Shown here: piece by piece, positions 7,781-17,393 of the stretch
Layout of the letters: each line of letters starts with the position of its first letter
Numbering within the stretch: the first letter of the stretch is position 1
Source: Candidatus Defluviicoccus seviourii
GTDB lineage: Bacteria > Pseudomonadota > Alphaproteobacteria > Rhodospirillales > Defluviicoccaceae
Reading direction: 5' to 3'
DNA length: 64,000 nt
Assembly: GCA_900609035.2 (NCBI GenBank)
Contig: UXAT02000010.1
Span: 1 to 64,000 of the forward strand
The notes under the pieces: generated by a model
The model's input: only the letters and a program-made list of their open reading frames with translations
What the model was told of the DNA's origin: nothing
Database searches by the model: none
Program-made: the position numbers and the translations under genes

Positions 7781-8985
7781 CGCGTCGCCCCTTTGAGCGC
7801 GATCCGGCGGTTGTGCCAGTTCATCAATCCGGAGATGGAGAGGCTGACCGTCAGGTAGACCGCCATGATGATGGCGATCCCTTCGACGGCCTGACCGGTT
7901 TGATTGATGGCGGTGTTGGCAACGCTGACGAGATCGGGATAACCGACGGCGACGGCGAGCGACGAGTTCTTGATCAGGTTGAGGTACTGGCTCGTCAGCG
8001 GCGGGACGATGATGCGCATCGCCTGCGGCATGATGATCAGCCGCAGGACCAGGCCACGCTTGAGGCCGAGCGCAACGCCGGCCTCAGTCTGGCCGCGCGG
8101 GACGGCGAGGATGCCGCCGCGCACGATTTCGGCGATGAAGGTGCCGGTGTAGGCGACGAGGCCGACGAGGAGAGCTGCGAACTCAGGTGTCAGGCGTCCG
8201 CCGCCCTGGAAATTGAAACCCTTGAGGGCAGGGGCGTCGATCGCCGTGGGGGCGCCACCGGCAAGCCAGGCGAGCACGGGCAAGCCGACGATAAGGGCGA
8301 GCCCGATGCGGAACGTGGGCAGGATTTTGCCGGTGCGCTCCTGCCGCCGCCGGCCCCACACGGCGAGCGCTGCCGTTGCCGCGATCGCTGCCGCAAGAGC
8401 CGCCAGCGCGAGCCCGAATGCAGGATCCCAAGCCGGCAGCGGCACGAACAGGCCGCGGTTCGAGAGATACACCCCGGGCAGCGGGTTCAGCGCTTGGCGC
8501 GGCAGCGGCAATCCTTCCGTGATCAGCGAGTACCAGAAGAACAGCTGCAGCAAGACGGGGATGTTGCGCAGGCTCTCGACGTAGAACGCCGCCAACTGCG
8601 CTACCAGCCAGTTGTGCGACAGGCGTGCGATGCCGGCGAGCGTGCCGAGGATGGTCGCCAGCACGATGCCGGCGACCGCGATCAGGAGCGTATTCAACAG
8701 GCCGACGACAAGTGCCCTCAGGTACGTGTCGGCCGGGCTGTAGGCGATGGTTGCCTCGCTGATGCCGAAGCCGGCCTCGCGCTCAAGAAAGCCGAAGCCG
8801 GTCGCGATGTTGCGGCTTTCGAGATTGGCCAGCGTGTTGGCAACGAGATAGGACGCGAGCAGAACCACGCCGGCGACGACGAGGATCTGATAGAGAATGG
8901 CCCGGCCCTGGCGTTCGTTCCACCACGCCACGCGGGCAGGCGCCCGCGGGTTGGCGTTGGGTGCGGGCGGGAGGGGCGTCGTCAT
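7777..8985 (-). CDS. aapQ: General L-amino acid ABC transporter, permease AapQ
   Basis: 402 residues with the long central periplasmic or linker insert typical of AapQ between the first transmembrane segments and the C-terminal permease core. The coupling loop EIVRGGILAVPRGQTEAG sits before the last helices, with the family motif LGLKRG downstream. It follows aapJ after a 61-base gap and overlaps aapM. Together with AapM it makes the heterodimeric permease. The N-terminal Pro/Asn-rich stretch is cytoplasmic. Assignment is by length, paralogy to AapM and operon order. Confidence 0.92.
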   Translation of the reverse strand: MTTPLPPAPNANPRAPARVAWWNERQGRAILYQILVVAGVVLLASYLVANTLANLESRNIATGFGFLEREAGFGISEATIAYSPADTYLRALVVGLLNTLLIAVAGIVLATILGTLAGIARLSHNWLVAQLAAFYVESLRNIPVLLQLFFWYSLITEGLPLPRQALNPLPGVYLSNRGLFVPLPAWDPAFGLALAALAAAIAATAALAVWGRRRQERTGKILPTFRIGLALIVGLPVLAWLAGGAPTAIDAPALKGFNFQGGGRLTPEFAALLVGLVAYTGTFIAEIVRGGILAVPRGQTEAGVALGLKRGLVLRLIIMPQAMRIIVPPLTSQYLNLIKNSSLAVAVGYPDLVSVANTAINQTGQAVEGIAIIMAVYLTVSLSISGLMNWHNRRIALKGATR

Positions 8986-9046
8986 CGCGAGGAGAGGCGG
9001 CCGCCGACCGGCGCGTCGACGCCGGCCGGGCGGCCATACCAGTCCG

Positions 9047-10078
9047 TCAGCGGATCGGCGCGGTGTACATCAGCCCGCCTTGCGTCCACAGGGCGTTCAA
9101 GCCGCGCGGCAGCTGCAGTTTCGAACCCATGCCGACGTTGCGCTCGAAGCTCTCGCCGTAGTTGCCGACTTGCTTGATGACGTTGTAAGCCCACTTCTCG
9201 TCAAGGCCGAGCGCGGCGCCCATTCCGGGTGTCACGCCGAGGAGGCGCTTCACGGTCGGGTCCGGGCTGCTCAGCGCCGCATCGACGTTGGCCGATGTCA
9301 GGCCCTTTTCCTCCGCTTCCACCATCGACGCGATCGACCACTTGACGACGTCGAACCACTGGTCGTCGCCATGGCGTACCACGACCGCCAGCGGCTCCTT
9401 GGAGATGATCTCCGGCAGAATGACATGGTCGGCCGGCGTCGGCGCGTCGTTGGCGCGGACGGCTGCGAGCTGGGAGACGTCGGAGGTGATCGCATCGCAC
9501 CGGCCGGCGAAATAGGCAGCGGTGACCTCCTCGTACTTCTCGATCGTGACCGGTTTCAGCTCAAGCTTGTTGGCGCGGAAGTAGTCGGCAAGGTTGAGCT
9601 CGGTCGTCGTGCCGGTCTGAACGCACACGGTAGCGCCGGAAAGCTCTTTCGCGCCCTTCACGCCGACGCTTTTGCGCACCATGAAGCCTTGGCCGTCGTA
9701 ATAATTGACGTTCGTGAAATTGAGGCCGTTGGCGGTATCGCGGGTGAGCGTCCAGGTCGTGTTGCGGGCGAGCATGTCGATTTCGCCCGACTGCAGCGCC
9801 GTCAGGCGCGCCTGGGCGCTCAACGGGACGTAGCGCACCTTGCCAGCATTGCCGAGAACGGATGCCGCAACGGCCCGGCACATGTCGACATCGAGACCCT
9901 TCCAGACGCCCTTGTCGTCCGGTGCGGCAAAGCCAAACAGACCGGTGTGGACGCCGCAAACGAGCTCGCCGCGCGCCTTGACGGCATCGAAGGTTGCCCC
10001 GGCTTGAGCCTGGCTGCCGGCGAGCAGGGCGATGGCGATGATACTGCTGGTGACGAACGCTCTCAATCGATCCTCCAT
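9047..10078 (-). CDS. aapJ: General L-amino acid ABC transporter, periplasmic binding protein
   Basis: 343 residues with a cleavable signal peptide (hydrophobic core about 8-20, likely cut after AQA). The mature protein has the solute-binding family 3 fold: VKARGELVCGVHTGLFGFAA at the N-terminus, then GLDVDMCRAVAASVLG and LQSGEIDMLARNTTWTLTRD, all characteristic of AapJ/BztA proteins that bind a broad range of L-amino acids. First gene of the aapJQMP operon. The promoter should lie in 10079-10316, but I could not pick out a convincing sigma-70 or sigma-54 site. Confidence 0.93.
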   Translation of the reverse strand: MEDRLRAFVTSSIIAIALLAGSQAQAGATFDAVKARGELVCGVHTGLFGFAAPDDKGVWKGLDVDMCRAVAASVLGNAGKVRYVPLSAQARLTALQSGEIDMLARNTTWTLTRDTANGLNFTNVNYYDGQGFMVRKSVGVKGAKELSGATVCVQTGTTTELNLADYFRANKLELKPVTIEKYEEVTAAYFAGRCDAITSDVSQLAAVRANDAPTPADHVILPEIISKEPLAVVVRHGDDQWFDVVKWSIASMVEAEEKGLTSANVDAALSSPDPTVKRLLGVTPGMGAALGLDEKWAYNVIKQVGNYGESFERNVGMGSKLQLPRGLNALWTQGGLMYTAPIR

Positions 10079-10316
10079 CCGCTGGTCCGCCGCTCTGGTG
10101 GCGATCGTGTCTCGCCGGCACGGCAGTTTTTCTCATGCGCGTCCGATCTTGCAACGATCGTACCGCCGCAAGCAATCGAAGAAAACGCAATCAAGAGGTT
10201 CGATCGACTTTGGAAAGGCGTCCACCAAAGGCGCTAGCCACACACGGGGGCTGCGCGGCCGACCGCGGTCAAGCGCGTGTCGCGCTCACTGCGTCGCTAG
10301 AGCACGCTTCTGCCTT

Positions 10317-10484
10317 CTACCACCACCACTTGTAGAGAAGCGTGACGGAGCGTGCCGGGATGGAGAGGTCAGGCCGCGGATCGAACAATCCGAGATACCA
10401 CTCCGTGACGGAGCAGGCTGCGCTCAACCATTGCTCAGCTATCTCGCCCGCAAAATCCGCGGACATTTGACCACTCTCGTTCAT
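10317..10484 (-). CDS. Possible small protein, 55 residues, Trp-rich C-terminus
   Basis: An ATG at 10484 preceded by GGGAGA (6 bases upstream) opens a 55-codon frame ending with Lys-Trp-Trp-Trp and TAG. Its third codon positions are GC-rich like neighbouring genes. The protein is mildly acidic, with EQWLSAACSVTEWYLGLF in the middle and no signal peptide. It lies alone between aapJ and the divergent corA. The 11-mer CGTGACGGAGC occurs twice within it. I do not recognise a family. It may be a real short gene or the remnant of a longer one. Confidence 0.4.
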   Translation of the reverse strand: MNESGQMSADFAGEIAEQWLSAACSVTEWYLGLFDPRPDLSIPARSVTLLYKWWW

Positions 10485-10653
10485 CGCACGTCTCCCTGCT
10501 TGACATCAAGTTATCACTCTTAGATGGTTTGAAACACCAGTTTTTTTCGCTCATCAGCCATGCGCAATGCGGCCCAGCCTGGGAGGCCGCGAACGGGGAC
10601 CTCGCGGCTGTGAAAATCTTCTTGCCGATGCTTGCGGCTGCTATAAGCGGACC

Positions 10654-11628
10654 ATGCTGACGGTCTACTCGCTGAGCGAAGGCGCCATCGCTGCGCAGTG
10701 CGTCCTAGCGGAGACGACGCTGCCGGAGCGGCCGCTGTGGGTTGACCTCAAGGAGCCGACGGCGGCCGAGGAAGCCCTGGTCGAGGCGGCGCTGGCGGTT
10801 GACGTGCCGACGCCGGAGGAAATGCGCGAGATCGAAACCTCAAGCCGCCTCTATCGTGAGGGGGCAGCGCTGGTGATGACGGCGAGCATTTTGTTCAATG
10901 TCGAAACGCCGGTGCCGGAAACGCGCGCGATCACCTTCATCCTCGTCAACGGCTCGCTCATCACCGTGCGTTATGCGGAGCCGCAGCCGTTTCGCATTTT
11001 TCCGGTCTGGCTGCAAACGCGACCGGAGCTGAGCGCCTCGGCAGAAATGACCCTGGTCGGCCTTCTCGACGCGATCATCGATCGTCTCGCCGACGCGCTG
11101 GAGATGGTCGACGGCACGGCAGGCCAGTTGTCGAAAGCGGTATTCGCGCCGCTGGGCAAGGAGATCCCGCGGGCGCGTGATTATCGGCGCCAGCTTGAGG
11201 AGATCGGCCTCAATTCGATCCGCTGCTCGAAAGTGGATGAGAGCCTGGTCGGGCTCTCGCGCCTGCTGACGTTTCTGGACGCCAATCTGCGGCAAACGGG
11301 GAACAAGGAAGTCCGCCTGCGGATCAAAGACTTGCAGCGTGATGCGCTGTCCCTCTCTGCCTACGTCGAGCGGTTGTCGGAAAAGTTGCAGCTGCTGCTG
11401 GATGCCACGCTTGGCATGATCAACATCCGGCAGAACGCGATCATGCAGGTCTTTTCCGTGGTCGCGGTCGTGTTCATGCCGCCGACGCTGATCGCCAGCA
11501 TTTATGGCATGAATTTCGAGGTCATGCCGGAGCTGAGCTGGCCGTGGGGCTACCCGGCCGCGCTCGGTTGCATCGTGGTCTCGGCGATCCTTCCTTATCT
11601 CCTTTTCAAGCGGCGCGGCTGGCTGTAG
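10654..11628 (+). CDS. corA: CorA-family divalent metal ion transporter
   Basis: 324 residues: a long cytoplasmic alpha/beta and helical funnel domain followed by two C-terminal transmembrane helices. The first ends in the diagnostic GMN at 285-287 (IYGMNFEVMPEL, very close to classical CorA), and the protein ends with the basic KRRGWL. CorA proteins are homopentameric Mg2+/Co2+ channels in the inner membrane. I start at ATG 10654, since the upstream extension to 10567 is not CorA-like. A perfect -35 hexamer TTGACA lies at 10500-10505, but the matching -10 is weak. Stands alone on the plus strand. Confidence 0.9.
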   Translation: MLTVYSLSEGAIAAQCVLAETTLPERPLWVDLKEPTAAEEALVEAALAVDVPTPEEMREIETSSRLYREGAALVMTASILFNVETPVPETRAITFILVNGSLITVRYAEPQPFRIFPVWLQTRPELSASAEMTLVGLLDAIIDRLADALEMVDGTAGQLSKAVFAPLGKEIPRARDYRRQLEEIGLNSIRCSKVDESLVGLSRLLTFLDANLRQTGNKEVRLRIKDLQRDALSLSAYVERLSEKLQLLLDATLGMINIRQNAIMQVFSVVAVVFMPPTLIASIYGMNFEVMPELSWPWGYPAALGCIVVSAILPYLLFKRRGWL

Positions 11629-11719
11629 GAGGCGTTAGCCGCACGCCACACGCGCGCAGCAGCGTCGCGCCCACAGGAAGGGCGCGCCAATGAACGAGCA
11701 CCGACGCAAGGGAGGTTTC

Positions 11720-13375
11720 ATGTCACCACAAGCCACCGTTACGTCCGCCGCTGATCCGTTCGAGAGCGGGCTTGACAGGAATGCTGCCAATCATCAGCCG
11801 CTGACGCCGTTGGGCTTCATCCAACGCGCGGCGCTCATTTATCCGCAGCGTCTCGCGGTCGTGCACGGAGCCCGCCGCTACACATGGAGCGAGACCTACG
11901 CCCGCAGCCGCAGGCTCGCTTCGGCGCTGAGGCAGCACGGCATCGGCCGCGGCGACGTGGTGGCCGCGATGGCCGCCAATACGCCGGAGATGTACGAAGC
12001 CCATTTCGGCGTGCCGATGGCGGGCGCCATTTTCAACACGCTCAACACCCGCCTCGATGCGACGACCCTCGGCTACTGCTTGAGGCACGGCGAGGCAAAG
12101 GCGCTCATCACCGACCGCGAGTTTGCCGGCCCGATCGGCGAGGCGCTCCGGCAAGCGGGGCGTGAGCTGCTGGTCATCGAGATCGATGACGCGCTGGCCG
12201 CGACACGTGGGACGCTTGCGGGCGCGCATGAGTACGAGGCATTTATCGCCGCCGGCGACCCGGACTTTGCCTGGGAACCGCCCGCCGACGAATGGAATGC
12301 AATCAGCCTCAACTACACCTCGGGCACGACCGGCGACCCCAAGGGCGTCGTCTACCATCACCGCGGCGCCTACCTGACCGCGATCGGCAATGTCCTGTCG
12401 TGGCAGATGCCGCCGCATCCTGTCTATCTGTGGACGCTGCCGATGTTTCACTGCAACGGCTGGTGTTTCCCGTGGACGGTTGCCGCCGTTGCCGGTGTCA
12501 ACATCTGCATGCGCGGCTTCACCGGTGAGACGATCTGGCGGGCGATCGGCGAGCACCGGGTCACCCACTTTTGCGGCGCGCCGATCGTCCTCAACATGGT
12601 TGCCAACACGCCGGCTGACCGCCGGCCGGCCATCGAGCATCAGGTCAACGTGATGACCGCCGCAGCGCCGCCACCGGCCGCGACGCTCGAAGTGATGCAG
12701 CGGCAGGGCTTCCACGTCACCCACGTCTATGGTTTGACCGAAACCTATGGCCCGTCGGTCGTGTGTGCGTGGAAAGAGGAGTGGGACGGGTTGCCGATCG
12801 AAGAGCAGGCGACGCTCAAGGCCCGCCAAGGCGTGCGCTATCCGAACCTCGAAGACCTGGCCGTCATCGATCCCTCAACGATGGTGCCGGTTCCGCACGA
12901 CGGCGAAACGATGGGCGAGGTGATGTTCCGCGGCAACGTGGTGATGAAGGGGTATCTGAAGGATGATCGGGCGACCGAAGCCGGGCTGCGGGGCGGCTGG
13001 TTCCATTCCGGCGATCTCGGCGTCTGTCATCCGGACGGTTACATTCAGCTGAAGGACCGCTCCAAGGACATCATCATCTCCGGCGGTGAGAACATCTCCT
13101 CGATCGAGGTTGAGAACGTCCTCTTCAAGCATCCAGCCGTGCTGCTGGCCGCCGTGGTCGCCCGCCCTGACGAAAAATGGGGCGAAACGCCGTGCGCGTT
13201 CATCGAGCTCAAGGCCGATGCGCAGGTGAGCGAAGCGGAGATGATCGCCTTTTGCCGCGAACACCTGGCACACTTCAAGTGCCCGCGGCGGGTGATCTTC
13301 GGTGAGGTGCCCAAGACGTCAACCGGCAAGATCCAGAAGTTCAAGCTGCGCGCAGCAGCCCAGGGGGTGGCGTAG
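11720..13375 (+). CDS. AMP-forming acyl-CoA ligase (fatty acid / short-branched acyl-CoA synthetase)
   Basis: 551 residues of the ANL adenylating superfamily. P-loop YTSGTTGDPKG at 199-209, the acyl-pocket region MFHCNGWCFPW, the A5 motif YGLTETYGP, the A7 region HSGDLGVCHPDGYIQLKDRS, and the C-terminal catalytic Lys in KTSTGKIQK. Residue patterns resemble the DmdB / medium-chain subgroup, which activates carboxylic acids for beta-oxidation. Exact substrate unknown. The ATG at 11720 is chosen because AAGGGAGG lies just upstream; an in-frame ATG at 11690 lacks one. It is followed after 68 bases by the isocitrate-lyase-family gene, possibly one operon. Confidence 0.88.
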   Translation: MSPQATVTSAADPFESGLDRNAANHQPLTPLGFIQRAALIYPQRLAVVHGARRYTWSETYARSRRLASALRQHGIGRGDVVAAMAANTPEMYEAHFGVPMAGAIFNTLNTRLDATTLGYCLRHGEAKALITDREFAGPIGEALRQAGRELLVIEIDDALAATRGTLAGAHEYEAFIAAGDPDFAWEPPADEWNAISLNYTSGTTGDPKGVVYHHRGAYLTAIGNVLSWQMPPHPVYLWTLPMFHCNGWCFPWTVAAVAGVNICMRGFTGETIWRAIGEHRVTHFCGAPIVLNMVANTPADRRPAIEHQVNVMTAAAPPPAATLEVMQRQGFHVTHVYGLTETYGPSVVCAWKEEWDGLPIEEQATLKARQGVRYPNLEDLAVIDPSTMVPVPHDGETMGEVMFRGNVVMKGYLKDDRATEAGLRGGWFHSGDLGVCHPDGYIQLKDRSKDIIISGGENISSIEVENVLFKHPAVLLAAVVARPDEKWGETPCAFIELKADAQVSEAEMIAFCREHLAHFKCPRRVIFGEVPKTSTGKIQKFKLRAAAQGVA

Positions 13376-13443
13376 AGCGAGGGCAGGGACGTGGTGCAGG
13401 CAGGCGACCGGAGTCGTTGCAGGGATCGGCGCTCGAGCCGCCG

Positions 13444-14310
13444 ATGAAGCCCGGCCCGGCTGCCCGCCTGCGCGCGCTGCTGGCCGATAACCGGCTGCTC
13501 GTCATGCCGTGCTGCTTCGATGCCCTGTCGGCACGGCTGATCGAGGCGGCCGGATTCGGCGTGACCTTCATGAGCGGCTTTGCCGTTGCCGCCGCGCGGC
13601 TGAGCCTGCCTGACACCGGCTTGATGTGTTACGCCGAAGCGCTCGACCAGGGCCGCTCGATCTGCCAGGCGGTCCGCATTCCGGTCATCGGCGATGCGGA
13701 TACCGGTTACGGCAACGCGATCAACGTCAAGCGGACGGTTCAGGGCTACGCTGCGGCGGGTTTTGCCGGCGTGATGATCGAAGACCAGGTCTGGCCGAAG
13801 CGCTGCGGTCATACCCTCGGCAAGGCGGTCGTCGAGCGCGCGGAAGCCATTGCGCGGATCCAAGCCGCCGTCGATGCCCGCAACGAGGGCCAGGATATCC
13901 TGATCGTCGCCCGGACCGATGCACGGGGGACGCATGGGCTCGGCGAGGCGATCGCACGAGCGGAAGCGTTTGCCGCGGCCGGGGCGGACATACTGTTCAT
14001 TGAGGCGCCAGCCTCGGTTGACGAGATGGCGACGCTGTGCCGCGCGGTTCCCGGCCGCCATCTCGCCAACATGCTGGAGGGGGGAAGGACGCCGATTCTC
14101 CCGCTCCAGCAGCTTCAGGAACTGGGCTTCGCGCTCGCCGCCTATCCACTGACATTGTTGAGCGCGGCCGTCCGCGCGATGCAGGACGCACTTGCCGACC
14201 TCGGCCACGGCCGCGATCCGTCCGCACGCCTGATGCCATTCGACGAGCTGCGCCGGCTCGTCGGCTTTCAGGCGTACGAAGAAGAAGAGAAGCGCTATCG
14301 GCAAGGTTGA
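13444..14310 (+). CDS. Isocitrate lyase / PEP mutase superfamily enzyme (lyase subtype)
   Basis: 288-residue TIM-barrel protein. Metal ligands are in IGDADTGYG (Asp84, Asp86), and the loop WPKRCGHT with Cys121 matches the KKCGH-type loop of true lyases such as methylisocitrate or dimethylmalate lyase, rather than phosphonate mutases. The later block VARTDARG continues the family pattern. It lies between an acyl-CoA ligase and gltX, which could mean a role in propionate or branched acid breakdown, but no prpC or prpD is next to it. No clear ribosome-binding site; ATG 13444 is chosen by family length. Confidence 0.75.
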   Translation: MKPGPAARLRALLADNRLLVMPCCFDALSARLIEAAGFGVTFMSGFAVAAARLSLPDTGLMCYAEALDQGRSICQAVRIPVIGDADTGYGNAINVKRTVQGYAAAGFAGVMIEDQVWPKRCGHTLGKAVVERAEAIARIQAAVDARNEGQDILIVARTDARGTHGLGEAIARAEAFAAAGADILFIEAPASVDEMATLCRAVPGRHLANMLEGGRTPILPLQQLQELGFALAAYPLTLLSAAVRAMQDALADLGHGRDPSARLMPFDELRRLVGFQAYEEEEKRYRQG

Positions 14311-14471
14311 AAGAGCATCGGCCACAGGCGGCATCGTGCCATGGCTGGTTACGCGGCCTTTCAATGTTGCCCAGTCCCGGTTAAGTACGGAGGCTTCCTG
14401 GGGCGGCGGCGGCCGCATCGGTCGGGGAGCGTGCGCCGTGCCTCGGCCGGCGGCAACGGTAACGGGACGAG

Positions 14472-15884
14472 ATGACGGTTACGGTTCGATTTGCACCCTC
14501 GCCGACCGGCTTTCTGCACATCGGGGCCGCGCGTACGGCGCTGTTCAACTTTCTGTTCGCCCGGCGCCACGGCGGTAGCTTCCTATTGCGGATCGAGGAT
14601 ACCGATCGCGCCCGCTCGACGCAGGCGGCGGTCGATACGATCCTCAATGGGCTGCGCTGGCTCGGCCTCGACTGGGATGGAGAGCCGGTCTACCAGTTCG
14701 CCCGTGCGCCGCGGCACGTGGAAGCGGCCCGCCAGCTGCTTGCGGCCGGCAAGGCCTACCTCTGCTACGCGACGCCGCAGGAACTGGAGGAGATGCGGCG
14801 CGACGCGCGCGCACAGGGCCGCCCGGTGCGCTACGACGGGCGCTGGCGCGACCGCGATCCTTCGGAAGCGCCTGAAGGCGTGCCGCCCGTGATTCGCCTG
14901 AAGGCGCCGACTACGGGCGAAACGCGGATCGATGACTTGGTGCAGGGCGCCGTGACCGTCCCCAACGAGCAGCTCGACGACATGGTGCTGCTGCGCGCCG
15001 ACGGCACGCCGACCTACATGCTGGCTTGTGTCGTCGATGACTACGACATGGCGATCACGCATGTCATCCGCGGCGATGATCACCTCACCAATACGTTTCG
15101 CCAGTACCAGCTCTATCAGGCCTTCGGCTGGCCGGTGCCGCAGTTTGCCCACATCCCGCTCATTCACGGCGCCGACGGTCAGAAGCTCTCCAAGCGCCAC
15201 GGCGCCGTCGGCCTGGAGGAGTACCGGCGCCAGGGGTTCCTGCCCGAAGCGGTGTGCAACTATCTGCTCCGGCTGGGCTGGAGCCACGGCAACGACGAGA
15301 TCATCGGCCGCGAGCAGGCGATCGCGTGGTTTGATCTCGACCACATCGGGCGCTCGCCGGCGCGCTTCGACATCGAGAAGCTGACGAGCCTCAATGCGCA
15401 TTATCTGCGCAGCGCCGACCCGCGTCAGATCGTTCGCCTGCTGCTGGCCGAGCTCTCGCTGCGGTGCAACGGGACGCTTGCTCCGACGGCCGAAGAACGC
15501 CTAGAAAAAGGATTGGACAGCCTGCGCGAGCGTGCAAAGACCGTGAACGAACTCTGTGCCAATGCCCGCTTCTACGCCGTCGACGGCGCCGTGACGCCGG
15601 ACGCGGGCGCGGCGGCATTGCTGACGGCGGACGCGCGCACGCGCCTTGGTGCCGTGGTGAAGCTGCTCGGGCAGGTCCAGCCCTGGCGGGCGGAAGCGAT
15701 CGAAGCGGTGATGCGGGAAGCTTGCGAAGTGCGTGGATGGAAGCTCAAGGATATCGCGCAGCCTTTGCGGGCTGCCGTGACGGGTGCGAAGGTTTCGCCG
15801 CCCCTGTTCGAGGTGATGGAGATCCTGGGTCGAGAGGAAACGATCGTGCGTGTGGAAGGCGCGGCGGGAGCCGAAGCGCCTTGA
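14472..15884 (+). CDS. gltX: Glutamyl-tRNA synthetase
   Basis: 470 residues. The class I signature [12 protein letters not shown] (7-18) and the KLSKR loop near residue 238 are intact, as is the specificity block [11 protein letters not shown]. It charges tRNA-Glu, and in many alphaproteobacteria one of two paralogues also serves tRNA-Gln through transamidation. The next gene is gltA, 85 bases on. In many alphaproteobacteria gltX and gltA lie directly beside comEC and lexA; here those two are about 14 kb away. Start ATG 14472 has a GGGACGAG site close upstream. Confidence 0.95.
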   Translation: MTVTVRFAPSPTGFLHIGAARTALFNFLFARRHGGSFLLRIEDTDRARSTQAAVDTILNGLRWLGLDWDGEPVYQFARAPRHVEAARQLLAAGKAYLCYATPQELEEMRRDARAQGRPVRYDGRWRDRDPSEAPEGVPPVIRLKAPTTGETRIDDLVQGAVTVPNEQLDDMVLLRADGTPTYMLACVVDDYDMAITHVIRGDDHLTNTFRQYQLYQAFGWPVPQFAHIPLIHGADGQKLSKRHGAVGLEEYRRQGFLPEAVCNYLLRLGWSHGNDEIIGREQAIAWFDLDHIGRSPARFDIEKLTSLNAHYLRSADPRQIVRLLLAELSLRCNGTLAPTAEERLEKGLDSLRERAKTVNELCANARFYAVDGAVTPDAGAAALLTADARTRLGAVVKLLGQVQPWRAEAIEAVMREACEVRGWKLKDIAQPLRAAVTGAKVSPPLFEVMEILGREETIVRVEGAAGAEAP

Positions 15885-15969
15885 TCGGCCAGGAAACAGC
15901 TCGCAGCGGGACGCGTCGCGATCGATCTATTTTTGGTGTTTTGGCTGGCGATGCGAGGATGTGAAAGCA

Positions 15970-17295
15970 ATGAGCGACGAAAACGTCCCTGCCGCTGAGA
16001 AGAACAGAACTGTTACTCTCATCGACAACTTGACTGGGCGCCGCTTTGAACTGCCGATCCTCAGCGGGTCGACGGGACCTGACGTCATTGATGTCAGAAA
16101 GCTGTTCCAGGACACAGGCTACTTTACATTCGATCCAGGATATACATCAACCGGCAGCTGCGAATCGAGTATTACATACATCGACGGTGACGAAGGGGTC
16201 CTGTTGTATCGCGGCTATCCGATCGAGGACCTCGCGCAACACTCCGACTTCATGGAAGTGTGCTATCTTCTGCTGTACGGCGATTTGCCCAATGCCGACC
16301 AGAAGCGGAAGTTCGAGCACGACATTACCTACCACACCATGCTGCATGAGCAGATGGCGAAGTTCATCGAGGGGTTCCGGCGGGATTCCCATCCGATGGC
16401 GGTGATGGTCGGCATGGTCGGCGGTATGTCGGCCTTCTACCATGACTCGACCGACATTACGAACCCGCGCCATCGCATGGTTGCGTCCTACCGGCTGATC
16501 GCCAAGATGGCGACCATGGCGACCTGGGCGTACAAGTACTCCCTCGGCCAGCCTTTCATCTATCCCCGCAATGATCTGCGCTTTGCGGAAAACCTGCTGC
16601 ACATGATGTTCGCGGTGCCGTGCGAGCCTTACCGGGTCAATCCGGTGCTGGCGCGGGCCATGGACCGCATCCTCATCTTGCACGCCGATCATGAACAGAA
16701 CGCCTCGACCTCGACCGTCCGCCTGGCGGGATCGAGCGGCGCCAACCCGTTCGCCTGCATCGCGGCCGGAATTGCATCCCTGTGGGGACCGGCGCACGGC
16801 GGCGCCAACGAGGCGGTGCTGCGCATGCTGGAGGAAGTCGGCGACAAGCGCCGGATCGGCGAGTATGTCCGCCGGGCGAAGGACAAGGATGACCCGTTCC
16901 GCCTGATGGGGTTCGGCCACCGCGTGTACCGCAATTACGATCCGCGGGCGCGGATTATGCGGGAGTCGTGTCACGCGGTGCTGAACGAACTGGATATGCG
17001 CGACGATCCGCTGCTCGAACTGGCGATGGAGCTGGAGAAGATTGCGCTGGAAGACGACTATTTCGTCTCCAAGAAGCTCTATCCCAATGTCGACTTCTAT
17101 TCCGGCATCATCTTCCGCGCGATGGGCATCCCGACCTCGATGTTTACGGTCCTGTTTGCGGTCGCCCGAACGGTCGGCTGGGTCGCGCAGTGGAACGAGA
17201 TGATCGAGGATCCGACACAAAAGATCGGCCGGCCGCGCCAGCTCTATTCGGGGCCGACGCGCCGCGCATACAAACCATTGGCGCAGCGGGTGTAG
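15970..17295 (+). CDS. gltA: Citrate synthase (type II)
   Basis: 441 residues, the size of the hexameric Gram-negative enzyme. Catalytic residues are visible: His276 in GPAHGGAN, His317 in GFGHRVYRN and Asp375 in YPNVDFYSG. It condenses acetyl-CoA and oxaloacetate at the entry of the TCA cycle. The ATG at 15970 gives the usual N-terminus; the frame is open further upstream into gltX but without family similarity. GAGGA lies 11 bases upstream, rather far. A GGCCGCC/GGCGGCC inverted repeat follows the stop at about 17302-17340. Confidence 0.96.
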   Translation: MSDENVPAAEKNRTVTLIDNLTGRRFELPILSGSTGPDVIDVRKLFQDTGYFTFDPGYTSTGSCESSITYIDGDEGVLLYRGYPIEDLAQHSDFMEVCYLLLYGDLPNADQKRKFEHDITYHTMLHEQMAKFIEGFRRDSHPMAVMVGMVGGMSAFYHDSTDITNPRHRMVASYRLIAKMATMATWAYKYSLGQPFIYPRNDLRFAENLLHMMFAVPCEPYRVNPVLARAMDRILILHADHEQNASTSTVRLAGSSGANPFACIAAGIASLWGPAHGGANEAVLRMLEEVGDKRRIGEYVRRAKDKDDPFRLMGFGHRVYRNYDPRARIMRESCHAVLNELDMRDDPLLELAMELEKIALEDDYFVSKKLYPNVDFYSGIIFRAMGIPTSMFTVLFAVARTVGWVAQWNEMIEDPTQKIGRPRQLYSGPTRRAYKPLAQRV

Positions 17296-17393
17296 GGGAG
17301 GCCGCCCAGCGCCGCATCGGAGTCCGGCGGCCTGCAGCCCGATAACGCGGGGGCGCGGCGGCGCTTGCGCCCGTCAACGGAGGGAGAGCGGCG

